From: Discostella pseudostelligera
Lineage: Eukaryota; Bacillariophyta; Thalassiosirophyceae; Thalassiosirales; Thalassiosiraceae
Direction: 5' to 3'
Assembly: GCA_036940085.1 (NCBI GenBank)
Contig: JALLBK010000351.1
Span: 1 to 27,024 of the forward strand
Length of the DNA: 27,024 nucleotides
Part shown: piece by piece, positions 10,035-19,074 of the stretch
Position numbering within the stretch: the stretch's first letter is position 1
Layout: each line of letters starts with the position of its first letter
Program-made: the position numbers and the translations under genes
The notes under the pieces: generated by a model
What the model was told of the DNA's origin: nothing
The model's database searches: none
The model's input: the letters and a program-made list of their open reading frames with translations, nothing else

Positions 10035-12584
10035 ATGCTCCGCGCCACCCCCTCCCTCTATAAGATGGCATCCACCCACGGGGGGATGCGTCGCATTCTC
10101 AAGAAGCGTCTACCGGTCCAACGGTACATCGAGCTGGCCGTCAAGGCTGGCTCGTACAAAACACCCTCGACGCGTCCGCATTATCTTGGGTTGCAGGATG
10201 TTCCAGAACCCAAAGGTTTCTTAACGCCACGAGAGCGTGAGGAGAGACTCAAGCTGCGTAGGGGGATTATTGATTATCCTGCCGAGGTGAGACTGTTTTT
10301 GAATATTTGCAAGTAGCACCTACCCCATCAGAAATGTCTTCACTCACATCATCATGATCATTCTACCATTCAATTATCAACTTTCAACCCCAGTATGAGA
10401 TATTGAGCCTAAACCCCCCCCTGCCCACGCCTCCACGAACTCCCGTCCGTGTTCGTAAAAAGATTATTGCCGAGAAGCGTCGGCATCTCGAGAAGTTGAA
10501 GAAGGAACGCAAAAAGAAGGGCTTGACCGACGATGATATCGACACCACTCAATTACGCCAATTGCCCAGCTTGGATCGTCTTGTGAAATCATATCTGCGA
10601 CGACATGAGGACATGGTCCGGGGGAATATGTCGCCGAGTCAATCGCGTCAGCAGGAGGAGTATTATTCAAATTTGCTCCTTGGGCGGAGTGGTAGTACTT
10701 CTGGAGAGAGTGCTCGATCAAGCAACAACTTGGCATCCTCCTCTTCCGCATCTCCCTCGTCATTACAGACGGCCATGGGACGGAAGAGCATGTTGGTCGA
10801 GAATGCATATGCATTTGCATTGCGTCAGCAGCAGGTTCTGCTCCAGAATGAGGAGGATGTTAGTAGTACTGGGAAGAGTAGCAATAACAACAACAACAAC
10901 AGTAAGGGCGTCATGACGGAACAGGAGAGCATTGAACGTGTAGAGCAACTACTGCGAGAGGAGGCACGTATCAATCGTCAGCGGGGGAGAGAGACTGCCG
11001 AGGATGTTCAGGCGTGGAGGGCGAATCAAGGAAAGGAAGAATTGGAGGAGGATGATAAAGAGGCTACAAATGGCGATGAGGATGACAATGAGTTCGAGTC
11101 CACCACCCTTCCTTCCATCCTGCACGATCGTCCACGTGCCATTCGCGCACTGAACATTTGGTCGGCACGCCTTGCCTCCATCCCCTACTCGCAGTGGACG
11201 ATTGGTGCATCCACAGCACTGGATCATTGGATAGCCCGGGAGGTACTACAGATGGAGGAACAGGCGTGGCAGCAAGTTCTCGAGGGTGGTGGGACCGATG
11301 CCTACCTCGTTGGAGAGGGGAGGGTGGGTGATACATTGCCCGGGGGTGAGAGTAAGCGTGGATTGATGGATAGGATGCGTGATATTGTACTGGTACGTGA
11401 GGCATTATTCCCAGAGACGCGTGTCGAGAAGAGTGGTGGTGGCGTGGGTGGTGACGGTCTCAAGGGAGGTTTGGACGATGGGCTGCTTTCCGGGGGTGAT
11501 GATTCGAATGCCACCGAAAAGAGTATTGATGACCTTCTTGCCACGTTGGGTGAACTAAATGATGATGACGATGGAACGTCATGGAAGTTTGATGATGAAG
11601 ACGACAAGATTGGAGAAGTCGAAAATGCCGGCGAGGATGATGAAAAGATGGCAGCAATCATTGATGAGTTGCAAGTCTGGAGAGGTAGGAATGCGTCAAG
11701 TCCCTACGAGGACTGGGACATTGATAGGAAGAATGAGTTTGATGTGAGTCTAATATTTGCCTTGATATTTATTGCCATCATTGTGAATAATTTCATCCCG
11801 CTTATGTCGCGACACCCCACACATCATCACTGAACAGCAATGGACTGAGAAGTATGTCGCCACACTCTACCCGGAAGCTGACGCTACGACTGTTGACATG
11901 GAAGCTACGCGCATCTCTCTCCTCTCCGTACGTCCTTCTGATAGCAACAAGACGAAAGAATTCTGGAGTAAGATCGCGAGTGAAACGGATGCGGAATTGT
12001 TCTTGAAGGACTATCGCGCAAGTGCCAAGGAGAAACTGAATGCACTCTGGGCACTAACTTCTCCCACCGATGAGGAAAAGCGAACTCAAGCAGAATTGGA
12101 AGCTATTATATCCGTCCCCTTCGAAGTTCAACTCGATAAACTTGTGAATATGGGCACACTCCGTCCCATCCTCGATGATTACGCACCCGGAAAGGATCGC
12201 AAGTCCTTCCTTGAGAAATATGCACCCGTCTTCCTTGAGGGCATGGAAATGGAGCACCTTGTGTCCGACCCCGATGGCCCTATTGGTCTGGATGATCTAA
12301 GTGCAGAGTTACGCGAGGAATTATCGACTGAGTGGACCCCGTCCACGGGCTTAGGTGCGGGATCAGCCGATGGACAACGCCCTCGCTTTGCCATCCGCAT
12401 GGTTGCTTATGGCACTGATGAGTACGGAACGACACGATCTGAGCGAGCGAGGGAGCTGTTCCGGCTTTGGAATGAGCATAAAGCGAACAGGGCAAGGTTC
12501 GAGGAGGCATTGTTTAAGAAAGGTCACCTTAAGTTGGAAGAGGATGGCGTGCGAATTCAAAAGCGGGGAGAGAAGAAGGACTAA
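10035..12584 (+). CDS. Unrecognised 782-residue protein with basic, possibly mitochondrial, N-terminus
   Basis: Three exons join in frame: 10035-10286, 10394-11743 and 11838-12584 (2349 nt). Introns are 107 and 94 bp with GTGAG donors and CAG acceptors. The first 40 residues are rich in Arg/Lys/Ser/Thr and lack acids, which fits a mitochondrial presequence; a second in-frame ATG at 10065 would shorten it. Residues about 90-130 are strongly basic and probably helical (KKERKKKGL). The middle holds Ser- and Asn-rich low-complexity tracts and acidic runs. Two short related segments, NIWSARLASIPYSQWTI and LQVWRGRNASSPYEDWDI, look like a diverged internal repeat of the form W-x-x-R-x-A-S-x-P-Y-x-x-W. 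I do not recognise the family. A mitochondrial ribosome- or translation-associated role is possible but unsupported. It ends 94 bp from the stop of the convergent pterin-synthase gene. Confidence 0.75.
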
Positions 12585-12678
12585 ACAGGCTAATATCTCT
12601 TAACCATGACAATTCTTCGACTAACGCAGATGACATTTCACTGTGTGCCTTGAGATACAACAATTCAAAGCATTATGA

Positions 12679-13686
12679 TTAGCTTTTCTTCTGCTCTGCT
12701 GCCTCAGTCTCGGTTGCGCATGGCATCACTGGTACGCTTCTTTCGCTAATGAACCGAGCCACATCGAAGAAGTCAGTATTCTCATTCCCAAACAAACCTG
12801 GTAACGCGCAGCGAAATGTTGCATCCTGTCCTACGGCCTCTGAAACTGTCACCTCCATCGCAGTGACTCCACGTTGACGCAGATAGCCAGAATCCAACTT
12901 TGATAAGATCTTTCCATATATATAAATCGCCAATTCTTCTGCCGTGGAATGCATAATTGGAAGCAAAAGACAGTCTTGTCTAGGAAATACAAATATCGAT
13001 CCGTCTTCGCACTCTATTGCAACACTTCCAGGATAATTAGTGGGTTGTTGCTTCTTCAAGATGCTCTCGTTATTATCATCCTCATCGCACTTGCCACCAA
13101 ATGCTGATTCATCTTCCCTCTTGATTTTAACACATTCTGAATTATTATTGGTGCGTCTTCTCTTATTCGTCTGTGCACCCTCCAATTTCACATCTGTCAT
13201 ATTATCATCATCACAGTCTCCACAAATCTTACTTGCATCCCCGTCTTCATCCTTACCCTCTGCCCCATCAACGGTGATCTTCAGAACTTCACTCAACATC
13301 GGCACTAAAAAGTATTCATTCATTGTTTTACAAACTGCTGCCGCTGCACTTTTGACACATCCAAAATCCAAAACATACCCATCTCTACCAATTTGGTTGC
13401 TACCCACAAGCTTTACGGAAGCACGGTAGGAGTGTCCATGTAGTCTTTCACGAAAGCCTGGATAGGCGACGAAGTGCGATGCGTTAAATTTGAATGTGTC
13501 CTTAGCGACGTAAATTTCGAATGTAGCGTGACGATAGGCAGAGTTGGCAACGACTTTCTCAATGTCATTTTTAAGCTCGCTAATGATAGTCGTTATTTCA
13601 TCGACGTTTCTGTTGGATGCATCGACAATGGTTTCGTCCTTCTTAAGGCCACCGCTTCTTGGATTTCTTCTCGCTCCGTCCATCAT
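12679..13686 (-). CDS. 6-pyruvoyl-tetrahydropterin synthase homologue, PTPS-III-like (Glu for Cys)
   Basis: A single-exon 335-residue protein of the T-fold PTPS/QueD family, roughly twice the usual length. The Zn ligands are in FNASHF (His71) and LHGHSY (His83, His85). The position normally held by the catalytic Cys is Glu80 in GFRERLHGH, as in the PTPS-III subtype described from Plasmodium and some bacteria. That subtype forms 6-hydroxymethyl-dihydropterin for folate synthesis and replaces dihydroneopterin aldolase. MHSTAEELA (His246) and MEVTVSEA (Glu283) supply the remaining family motifs. Residues about 143-220 form an acidic/basic low-complexity insertion including KRRRTNNN, possibly a nuclear-signal mimic or loop. 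About 50 extra residues precede the core. The frame opens at a GTG, but the first ATG is 13686. A folate role is inferred from the Glu; a classical PTPS or QueD function is less likely. Confidence 0.85.
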   Translation of the reverse strand: MMDGARRNPRSGGLKKDETIVDASNRNVDEITTIISELKNDIEKVVANSAYRHATFEIYVAKDTFKFNASHFVAYPGFRERLHGHSYRASVKLVGSNQIGRDGYVLDFGCVKSAAAAVCKTMNEYFLVPMLSEVLKITVDGAEGKDEDGDASKICGDCDDDNMTDVKLEGAQTNKRRRTNNNSECVKIKREDESAFGGKCDEDDNNESILKKQQPTNYPGSVAIECEDGSIFVFPRQDCLLLPIMHSTAEELAIYIYGKILSKLDSGYLRQRGVTAMEVTVSEAVGQDATFRCALPGLFGNENTDFFDVARFISERSVPVMPCATETEAAEQKKS

Positions 13687-14063
13687 GCACACTAAACGAT
13701 TCCAATATCAGCCTTGACCGACACTGCTGATACTTATATCTATCTATTGATAGCACCTCTCCATGTAGAAGCGCAATATTCGACAAACAAAGATTGATTT
13801 TATTGTTATTGGTTAATAGGTATTGGCATGATGATGTTTGATGTTTGAGCTTGGGTTTGGTAGTCGAGTCAACGCTTCTACCTCCACGTGTAATAGTTTC
13901 ATCAGAGCTCTTCGAGAGAAAGTGCCCTGCGAGACAGACAGACGTGATGCTTGGACTACTTCAAGGAGTATCTTTGACGGTCGGAGGACAGACGAATGAC
14001 GTCACACAAGATCAGGATTTGGCGCGCCTGCATGATTATCGCAATCGATCGATGCGATGCGAG

Positions 14064-14118
<55 letters not shown>

Positions 14119-14643
14119 AACAATGACAATGACAATGACAATGACAATGACAATGACAATGACAATGACAATGACAATGATGCCGTTGCGGATGAGCACA
14201 AAAGCTGCTCGCTATGGTAGATACTGCGACCACGCGACCACCAAAAACCAACAACCCCACTCCCACCCCATCATCATTGATAGTTTGTTGCGTGTTGCGA
14301 TGTAAACATTGATCATGCTGGTGCTCGGGCTGGCAGCCGGAGGAGCAGCAACGCTTGAACAACAACTTTCGCTTTCGTTCGTCGTCGGACCACTCCGTCT
14401 TCCATGAGACCGGAACCAGGACCAGGACCGATCGCTGATCTCTACTCTGAATGAAAGCAATGGCAACGGATCACGACCACGAACACCTACTGCTCCTACC
14501 CCATCTCCTCAACAGTCAGCAATAAATAGATGGGACCACAACTTTTCATAAATTCCAATTCACATCTCACACTCCGGGTTCGACATTCTCGATGCCACGA
14601 ACACTTCAACCACCATCTAAGTTGATCGAATATCCAAACAAAG
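13687..14643. promoter_or_regulatory. Divergent intergenic region with CRE palindrome and E2F-like box
   Basis: This 957-bp gap lies between the divergent pterin-synthase and Cys-rich protein genes. It contains the full CRE palindrome TGACGTCA at 13997-14004 and, 13 bp further on, TTTGGCGCGCC at 14018-14028 (an E2F-like word containing an AscI-type palindrome). A hexanucleotide microsatellite follows. An AATAAATAG word at 14521-14529 is a weak TATA candidate about 115 bp before the Cys-rich gene. Diatom CO2/cAMP-responsive promoters are known to use TGACGT elements; applying this here is inference. Confidence 0.45.
14065..14175. repeat. Compound microsatellite (GATGAC)9-AAC-(AATGAC)9
   Basis: Nine perfect copies of GATGAC occupy 14065-14118. 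After the three bases AAC, nine perfect copies of AATGAC occupy 14122-14175. The two arrays have the same copy number and differ by one base per unit. All six frames are open through the array (poly-Asp, Met-Thr, Ser-Leu and similar), which explains the clutch of overlapping short frames here; none is a gene. Confidence 0.95.
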
Positions 14644-15271
14644 ATGAAGTTTTTTAGCGCCGTCATTATGCTCTCCAGTCTTCTCCCAACTGAGTCATCT
14701 GTTTGCTCTTTCTGTCACTCAGACCAAACAATCGAAGTCCCTGACGTTGGGGCTACAACTTGTGGAACGGTAATACTCGGAACTTCGGCTGTCGAAGAGG
14801 GTGCGCAGGCCTGCTCCGACTTGCAAAGAGCGGAAGCATTTTGCTGTCCTGAGGTTTTACTCTCTGATCGAACTGGTGGGGTGTGTAATTTCTGTGTTGA
14901 CGCTGACATTCTCACTAACGTTGGTCGAGGACCCAGAGATCCCCGGGTTTTATCTTACTTGAGAAACCGTGGCAGCAGCTGCTGAGTTCGTTACTATACC
15001 GCAGAAGAGTGTGCTGATTTAAAACTGGTTGAAGAGAGTTGCTGCCCTGGTGCTGGTGCTAGCACTGGTGCTGGTGCCGACACGCTCACCTTGTCCAGGT
15101 ACAGTCAAAGGTATGTTCAGATCTCCATTTTCATGGTTCTCCATCCTTCATCCTGCTTTGTTGACTTTTGCTCCATCTCTAACATTGCGCGTATTTTTCT
15201 TGCTCAGCCTCGCATCAAGTGTCTTCGCTTCGTTTGTTGCGATTGCGGTGATTGCCGTCGCAACATATTGA
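14644..15271 (+). CDS. Secreted Cys-rich tandem-repeat protein with C-terminal membrane segment; interrupted by in-frame TGA
   Basis: The ATG starts a hydrophobic signal peptide (cleavage probably after about residue 19). Two Cys-rich modules of the form V-C-x-F-C ... A-C-x-D-L ... C-C-P follow; the first ends AEAFCCPE. Module 2 opens VCNFC and is cut by TGA at 14983-14985, but the same frame continues with YYTAEECADLKLVEESCCPG, completing the module. A Gly/Ala/Ser/Thr linker comes next, then a likely splice (donor GTATGT at 15111, acceptor ending 15207). Exon 2 encodes SLASSVFASFVAIAVIAVATY, a hydrophobic tail fitting a membrane or GPI anchor, with stop at 15269-15271. The TGA may be a nonsense mutation, a removed mini-intron (weak GTCGAG donor at 14924), recoding, or an error. 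If it is a true stop, a 113-residue secreted protein results. The family is unknown to me; secretion/cell-surface location is inferred. Confidence 0.6.
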
Positions 15272-15410
15272 TCGTCTCTCGAGTTAAGTGTTCCAGATCT
15301 TTGTCCGGCGCACCCCTGGACATTTGGATGTATAGTAGCTATTGGCTATCGGCGATATCATAATTCGAGAATGAATTAATTTACTTTAAGATAGAAGTTG
15401 AACGTCATCT

Positions 15411-17597
15411 TTAGTGCTTAGGCCCCAAATCAGCAGCTATTCTATTCTTTTCCTCTCGTACTTTTTCAAGGAGGTCCCACGGTAGTTTGCTTGGAAAGAC
15501 GCGATTTTTATTCATCGTACTTGGGACACTCAGATAAGTCGTCGGCTCATCACCTGACATCGACGAGGGTGCGATCAGAGTTCCGTCAAATTCTCTCTTC
15601 ACCGTAAAGTCATTCATATTGAGAGAATTGAAACGATTCCACATATTTTGGAAGGGCTCGAACGTATTTGCCAGATGATTCACTGCTCGAGTAGTATCCG
15701 CTTGCAATTGGGCAGCATCAACAAGCTGACGAAGTCTCTCAAAGGAATTGCGATCACAATCATTTTCATGTTGTATTTGACGAACGAACAGCCTCCGTTT
15801 GTCGGGCTTCCCACTGGGCATGCGAAACTTGACACCCCAAACCATCCGCTCGTGATTAATGCTTTGCTTTTTCTCGTCAGCCTCTACCTCTTGGTCATGT
15901 TGTCGTTGAAATTGCCACAGTTCTTCCATCTCGTCATCCAGCCAAGTGCCCCAGTGCTCCATGCGATACTTTGCTTCATCTTCCCTACGCCGAATAACAC
16001 CAATTTCCTTCACAACTGACTTGAGTTTCTTCTCAACATCAAAAAATAGCTCGAGTTTGGCCTTTGTGATTCGGTCGCGAACATCCCTCAGATTGATTCG
16101 GATCTGCTCCTCCCAGCCTCCGGCAATTGTCTGTGGTGTCGTTTGCTCCAGAAGACGGAGCTGGTCTCTGTAATACAACTCGAGTGCATGAATCTTATCG
16201 TGAAGTTCACATCGCTCCTTCTCTAAATTGACCTTCTGCGCCTCAAAATTGTTCTTTAGCTGTGGTTTCGACGCCAGCTCCTCAACCTTATCCCTCCAAA
16301 ACCTGTGCTCGGAAATGATTATTCTAATTCTGTTGCATCTCACTTCAACATTCAATTGGTAAATCATACTGCTCCATTGCTTACTAGCAATGTAACGCCG
16401 CCAGCAAGCTTGGATACGAATGGAGGACCGAGTGTAAAAGTCATGTAGGCATAGCACTCTTCGTCGTGCAATATCTCGCCTCACCACGCACTGAATTCTC
16501 CTCGCGTGAAAATTCACCCTGTTGTCAGCCCATGCGAGTCGGATCGATATCACCCTCCATCGACGTTGGTTCAACTCCCAGGACTGCTGCATCCTCAATT
16601 GGTTTGTAATTTGCTTAGCAATATGCATGCGAATGGCACACTGACAAACGATCGCCGCGGAATGTTCTAGCTTGACTCGCTTTTGTCTACGATATCGAGA
16701 GACATAAACTCGGATAAGCTGGTTTCGCACACCAGTTGCCCATTCCCTCTCTCTCACCAATCGCATCAATAGCATCCGAGCAAAGTAGCTTCGAACGAAA
16801 CATTGAATCATCGTTGCTTTCTCCCTTCGAAATGCACGTTTCCGACAACGTTCGGCGGCCAAAACTCTTCGGCATTGCGACTGTAGAGTAATGGCCGCGG
16901 ACGATTCTTTCGTCACCAACCTGTAGTATTCGTCGAGCTTCAAAACTTGCATAACTTCTATATTATCTCTCGGTTTGGCATGCTGCAGAACTCGTGAAAT
17001 CTTTGAGTTAACCTCGTCGTACGGAGTACACAATTTCTTTCGACCATCCTTAATGAATTTACCTGACGGTGCGCAATTTCGGGTGGCCAATAGCTCGTTG
17101 TTGCGACGCTTCGTATCATGATGGTTAGGAACGCTGCCACCGCTACTGCCAAATTTACCCCCGGGAGAGGTGGCAGGTGGTGTCTTTTCATCACAACTTG
17201 CCTTATGCCGTTGACGAAGGAGTAACATCTGATTCTCAGCATGAGAATGAATAGTCGATCCGGGTAGTTTCGTAAAGGTCTTCAATTCCGCCCGTGCTTT
17301 TGACTCGTTTACATCTTTCTGGTGGGATAAAAACTCCTCGACGAAGATCAAGTCAAGATCATCATTGGCGTAGTATGCGCTGCCGGATCTATTGCTCGAG
17401 GTCGTCACACGAAGTTGCGGTGAGATATGCCGGTTGGGCGACAACGACGACAATGTGGTCTGTTGTGTACCGGACGATGGTAGTCTCTTGGATACTGGGC
17501 TATGAGGCAGTTGCTGATTGCTTTTATGCGGTTTATGACTTGCGCGAGTACCACCTCCCACCGGGGAAGTCGACTTGGAATTGCTATTGATTGTCAT
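15411..17597 (-). CDS. IQ-motif (calmodulin-binding) protein with coiled coil
   Basis: A single-exon 728-residue basic protein. The open frame begins at a GTG at 17636, but the first ATG is 17597, which I use; an upstream exon cannot be excluded. The first 230 residues are Ser/Thr/Pro/Gly-rich and probably disordered. Residues about 236-410 contain at least five IQ-like motifs of the form IQxxxRxxxxR, including MIQCFVRSYFAR, RIQCVVRRDIAR and RIQACWRRYIA, typically calmodulin or light-chain binding. From about 430 to 590 the sequence is Glu/Lys/Arg-rich and helical, probably coiled coil. No motor, kinase or other catalytic domain was found, so it is a scaffold or cytoskeletal/ciliary candidate by inference. 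Its stop lies 139 bp from the stop of the Cys-rich protein gene. Confidence 0.75.
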   Translation of the reverse strand: MTINSNSKSTSPVGGGTRASHKPHKSNQQLPHSPVSKRLPSSGTQQTTLSSLSPNRHISPQLRVTTSSNRSGSAYYANDDLDLIFVEEFLSHQKDVNESKARAELKTFTKLPGSTIHSHAENQMLLLRQRHKASCDEKTPPATSPGGKFGSSGGSVPNHHDTKRRNNELLATRNCAPSGKFIKDGRKKLCTPYDEVNSKISRVLQHAKPRDNIEVMQVLKLDEYYRLVTKESSAAITLQSQCRRVLAAERCRKRAFRREKATMIQCFVRSYFARMLLMRLVREREWATGVRNQLIRVYVSRYRRQKRVKLEHSAAIVCQCAIRMHIAKQITNQLRMQQSWELNQRRWRVISIRLAWADNRVNFHARRIQCVVRRDIARRRVLCLHDFYTRSSIRIQACWRRYIASKQWSSMIYQLNVEVRCNRIRIIISEHRFWRDKVEELASKPQLKNNFEAQKVNLEKERCELHDKIHALELYYRDQLRLLEQTTPQTIAGGWEEQIRINLRDVRDRITKAKLELFFDVEKKLKSVVKEIGVIRRREDEAKYRMEHWGTWLDDEMEELWQFQRQHDQEVEADEKKQSINHERMVWGVKFRMPSGKPDKRRLFVRQIQHENDCDRNSFERLRQLVDAAQLQADTTRAVNHLANTFEPFQNMWNRFNSLNMNDFTVKREFDGTLIAPSSMSGDEPTTYLSVPSTMNKNRVFPSKLPWDLLEKVREEKNRIAADLGPKH

Positions 17598-17805
17598 TAG
17601 ATCTCGAATGGATGAGAATGAGCTCCTCCCCCCCACAAGGCTCTCTCGAAATTTGAAATGCGAATTGAATTATTTCAAATTTCTCGAAGATTTAGGCGGA
17701 CAGCAGCGCTGTGACCCTCTTTTCGGCAATCATCATCGGAGTGCATTGATCATCGCCCTGCCGGCCACATTCGTCTATCCAAATCTGAACAAGAGTAATG
17801 TTTAC

Positions 17806-18740
17806 CTACTTATCCAGCCACAATCGTAGCCGATACGCATCTCCCCAATTCAAATAATACTTCTTCAATAACTCCTCTCTTAAAAATCCCAACCGATTCT
17901 CATACAATGATATCGCCGCCTTGTTCTTAACCTCCGTTTCGAGCCGTATCGATTGACATCCCATCTGTTGCATGCGATGGATGGCACGCTGGACAAGCGC
18001 AAATCCTATTCCCGATCGACGATGTGAATTTTCAACCGCGAGCATACCAATGTAGCCAGTACGTGTTCGTTGTTTTGCTGCGAATAGTTCTCCTCCTCTC
18101 TCTTCGATGTTGGCATCAATAATATTATGTTGGTCATGATTACCATCGAGAGCACAAGCATCGTTGTCGGACGAACCTTGCCTAACATACTCTTCGCAAT
18201 AATCCTGATTATCACCACCTTCTATATCAATCTTGCAAACGACACATCCTATTGGGCGATGGTTTTTCCACCCCTCTTCTTCCTGAAAATTCTCATTGTT
18301 ATTATTATTGCTTTCATCACCATCGCCAGTTGTTGTCGTTGTCGTAGGCACAGCCAGGATGCAAAGCTTGGGCCACCGATGGAGGAAATATCGGTAGGTG
18401 AACACTGTCGGCAACGCGAAAAAACAAATGAATAAAGTGAGTTAAATTCAATATCATTATTCAACAACCTAAGATGGATAGAGTGATAGATAGTAAAAAG
18501 CCTCTCACCAGAATAGGGCTCGCTTAGATCTTGGCCCACCAATCTCATGACATCCTCAAGCTGGCGTTCGTCGACGTAATCGACAAATTCAATGCCATCA
18601 ATGGAGGGCAGACTGTGCCCAGTCATTGTTGACGACGATGATGAATCGAACAATGCCGCCTTCCCTCCCTTCTCATCGGTACAGCTGTTACCAACGCTTG
18701 TTGCAGCATTGCTATTGGTATGGGGGGCGGATTTTACCAT
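17806..18740 (-). CDS. NAA30: N-alpha-acetyltransferase 30 (NatC catalytic subunit)
   Basis: A GNAT enzyme that transfers acetyl from acetyl-CoA to N-terminal Met followed by hydrophobic residues, as part of the ribosome-associated NatC complex. Exons are 18740-18509 and 18404-17806 (104-bp intron, phase 1), giving 276 residues. The family signatures are clear: DLSEPYS joined by the splice to VFTYRYFLHRWPKLC, then GCVVCKID, GYIGMLAVE, the acetyl-CoA loop RRSGIG, LETEVKNKAAISLYE and the terminal KYYLNWGDAYRLRLWL. The start ATG has ACCATGG context; the frame upstream begins only with TTG. Two low-complexity insertions (about 98-120, Thr/Asn/Glu; about 136-190, Asp/Glu/Asn) split the N-terminal half of the GNAT fold, unlike animal or yeast homologues. 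It is divergent from the large gene at 19075. Confidence 0.93.
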
Positions 18741-19074
18741 GGTTGCCTTGGATTTTTGTTTTGTGTGGATACTTAGTATTTCTTCTTCATGGACTCCCAA
18801 AAGCCAAAAGATATTGCGTCAAACTTTCTTCCCGCCATTTGAATTTTCGCTTCATTTAATCGCCAAATCTTCCTCGTCTGCGATCCAGCGATCTGCGAAC
18901 TTTTTGCACACCATCACCATTCACCATGACAATGATGAGATCCGGCAGTAGAGTATGGTAGTAAAGTAGTGGCGACCGCATCATTCTCTCCCCCGTATTC
19001 TTTTCCAACGAGCTACTCCTAACGTCGATAATAGAGATGCCGTCTATTCCCGTCGGTCGAATTTCCCCCCGAAG
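18741..19074. promoter_or_regulatory. Divergent promoter region of NAA30 and the 1060-residue protein gene
   Basis: The 334-bp gap lies between two divergent start codons and must hold both promoters. A TTCCCGCC word at 18829-18836 resembles an E2F half-site and is the only motif that stands out. I see no TATA box and no open frame worth calling. Confidence 0.35.

Noticed and set aside
13956..14365. Several overlapping frames on both strands encoding poly-Asp, poly-Ser, Met-Thr or Val-Ile repeats
   Set aside because: They are translations of the GATGAC/AATGAC microsatellite, which leaves all six frames open. No conserved sequence on either side.
14644..15271. Firm call of a selenoprotein
   Set aside because: TGA next to Cys is suggestive, but I could not identify a SECIS element by eye and the module homology does not place a Cys clearly at that position.
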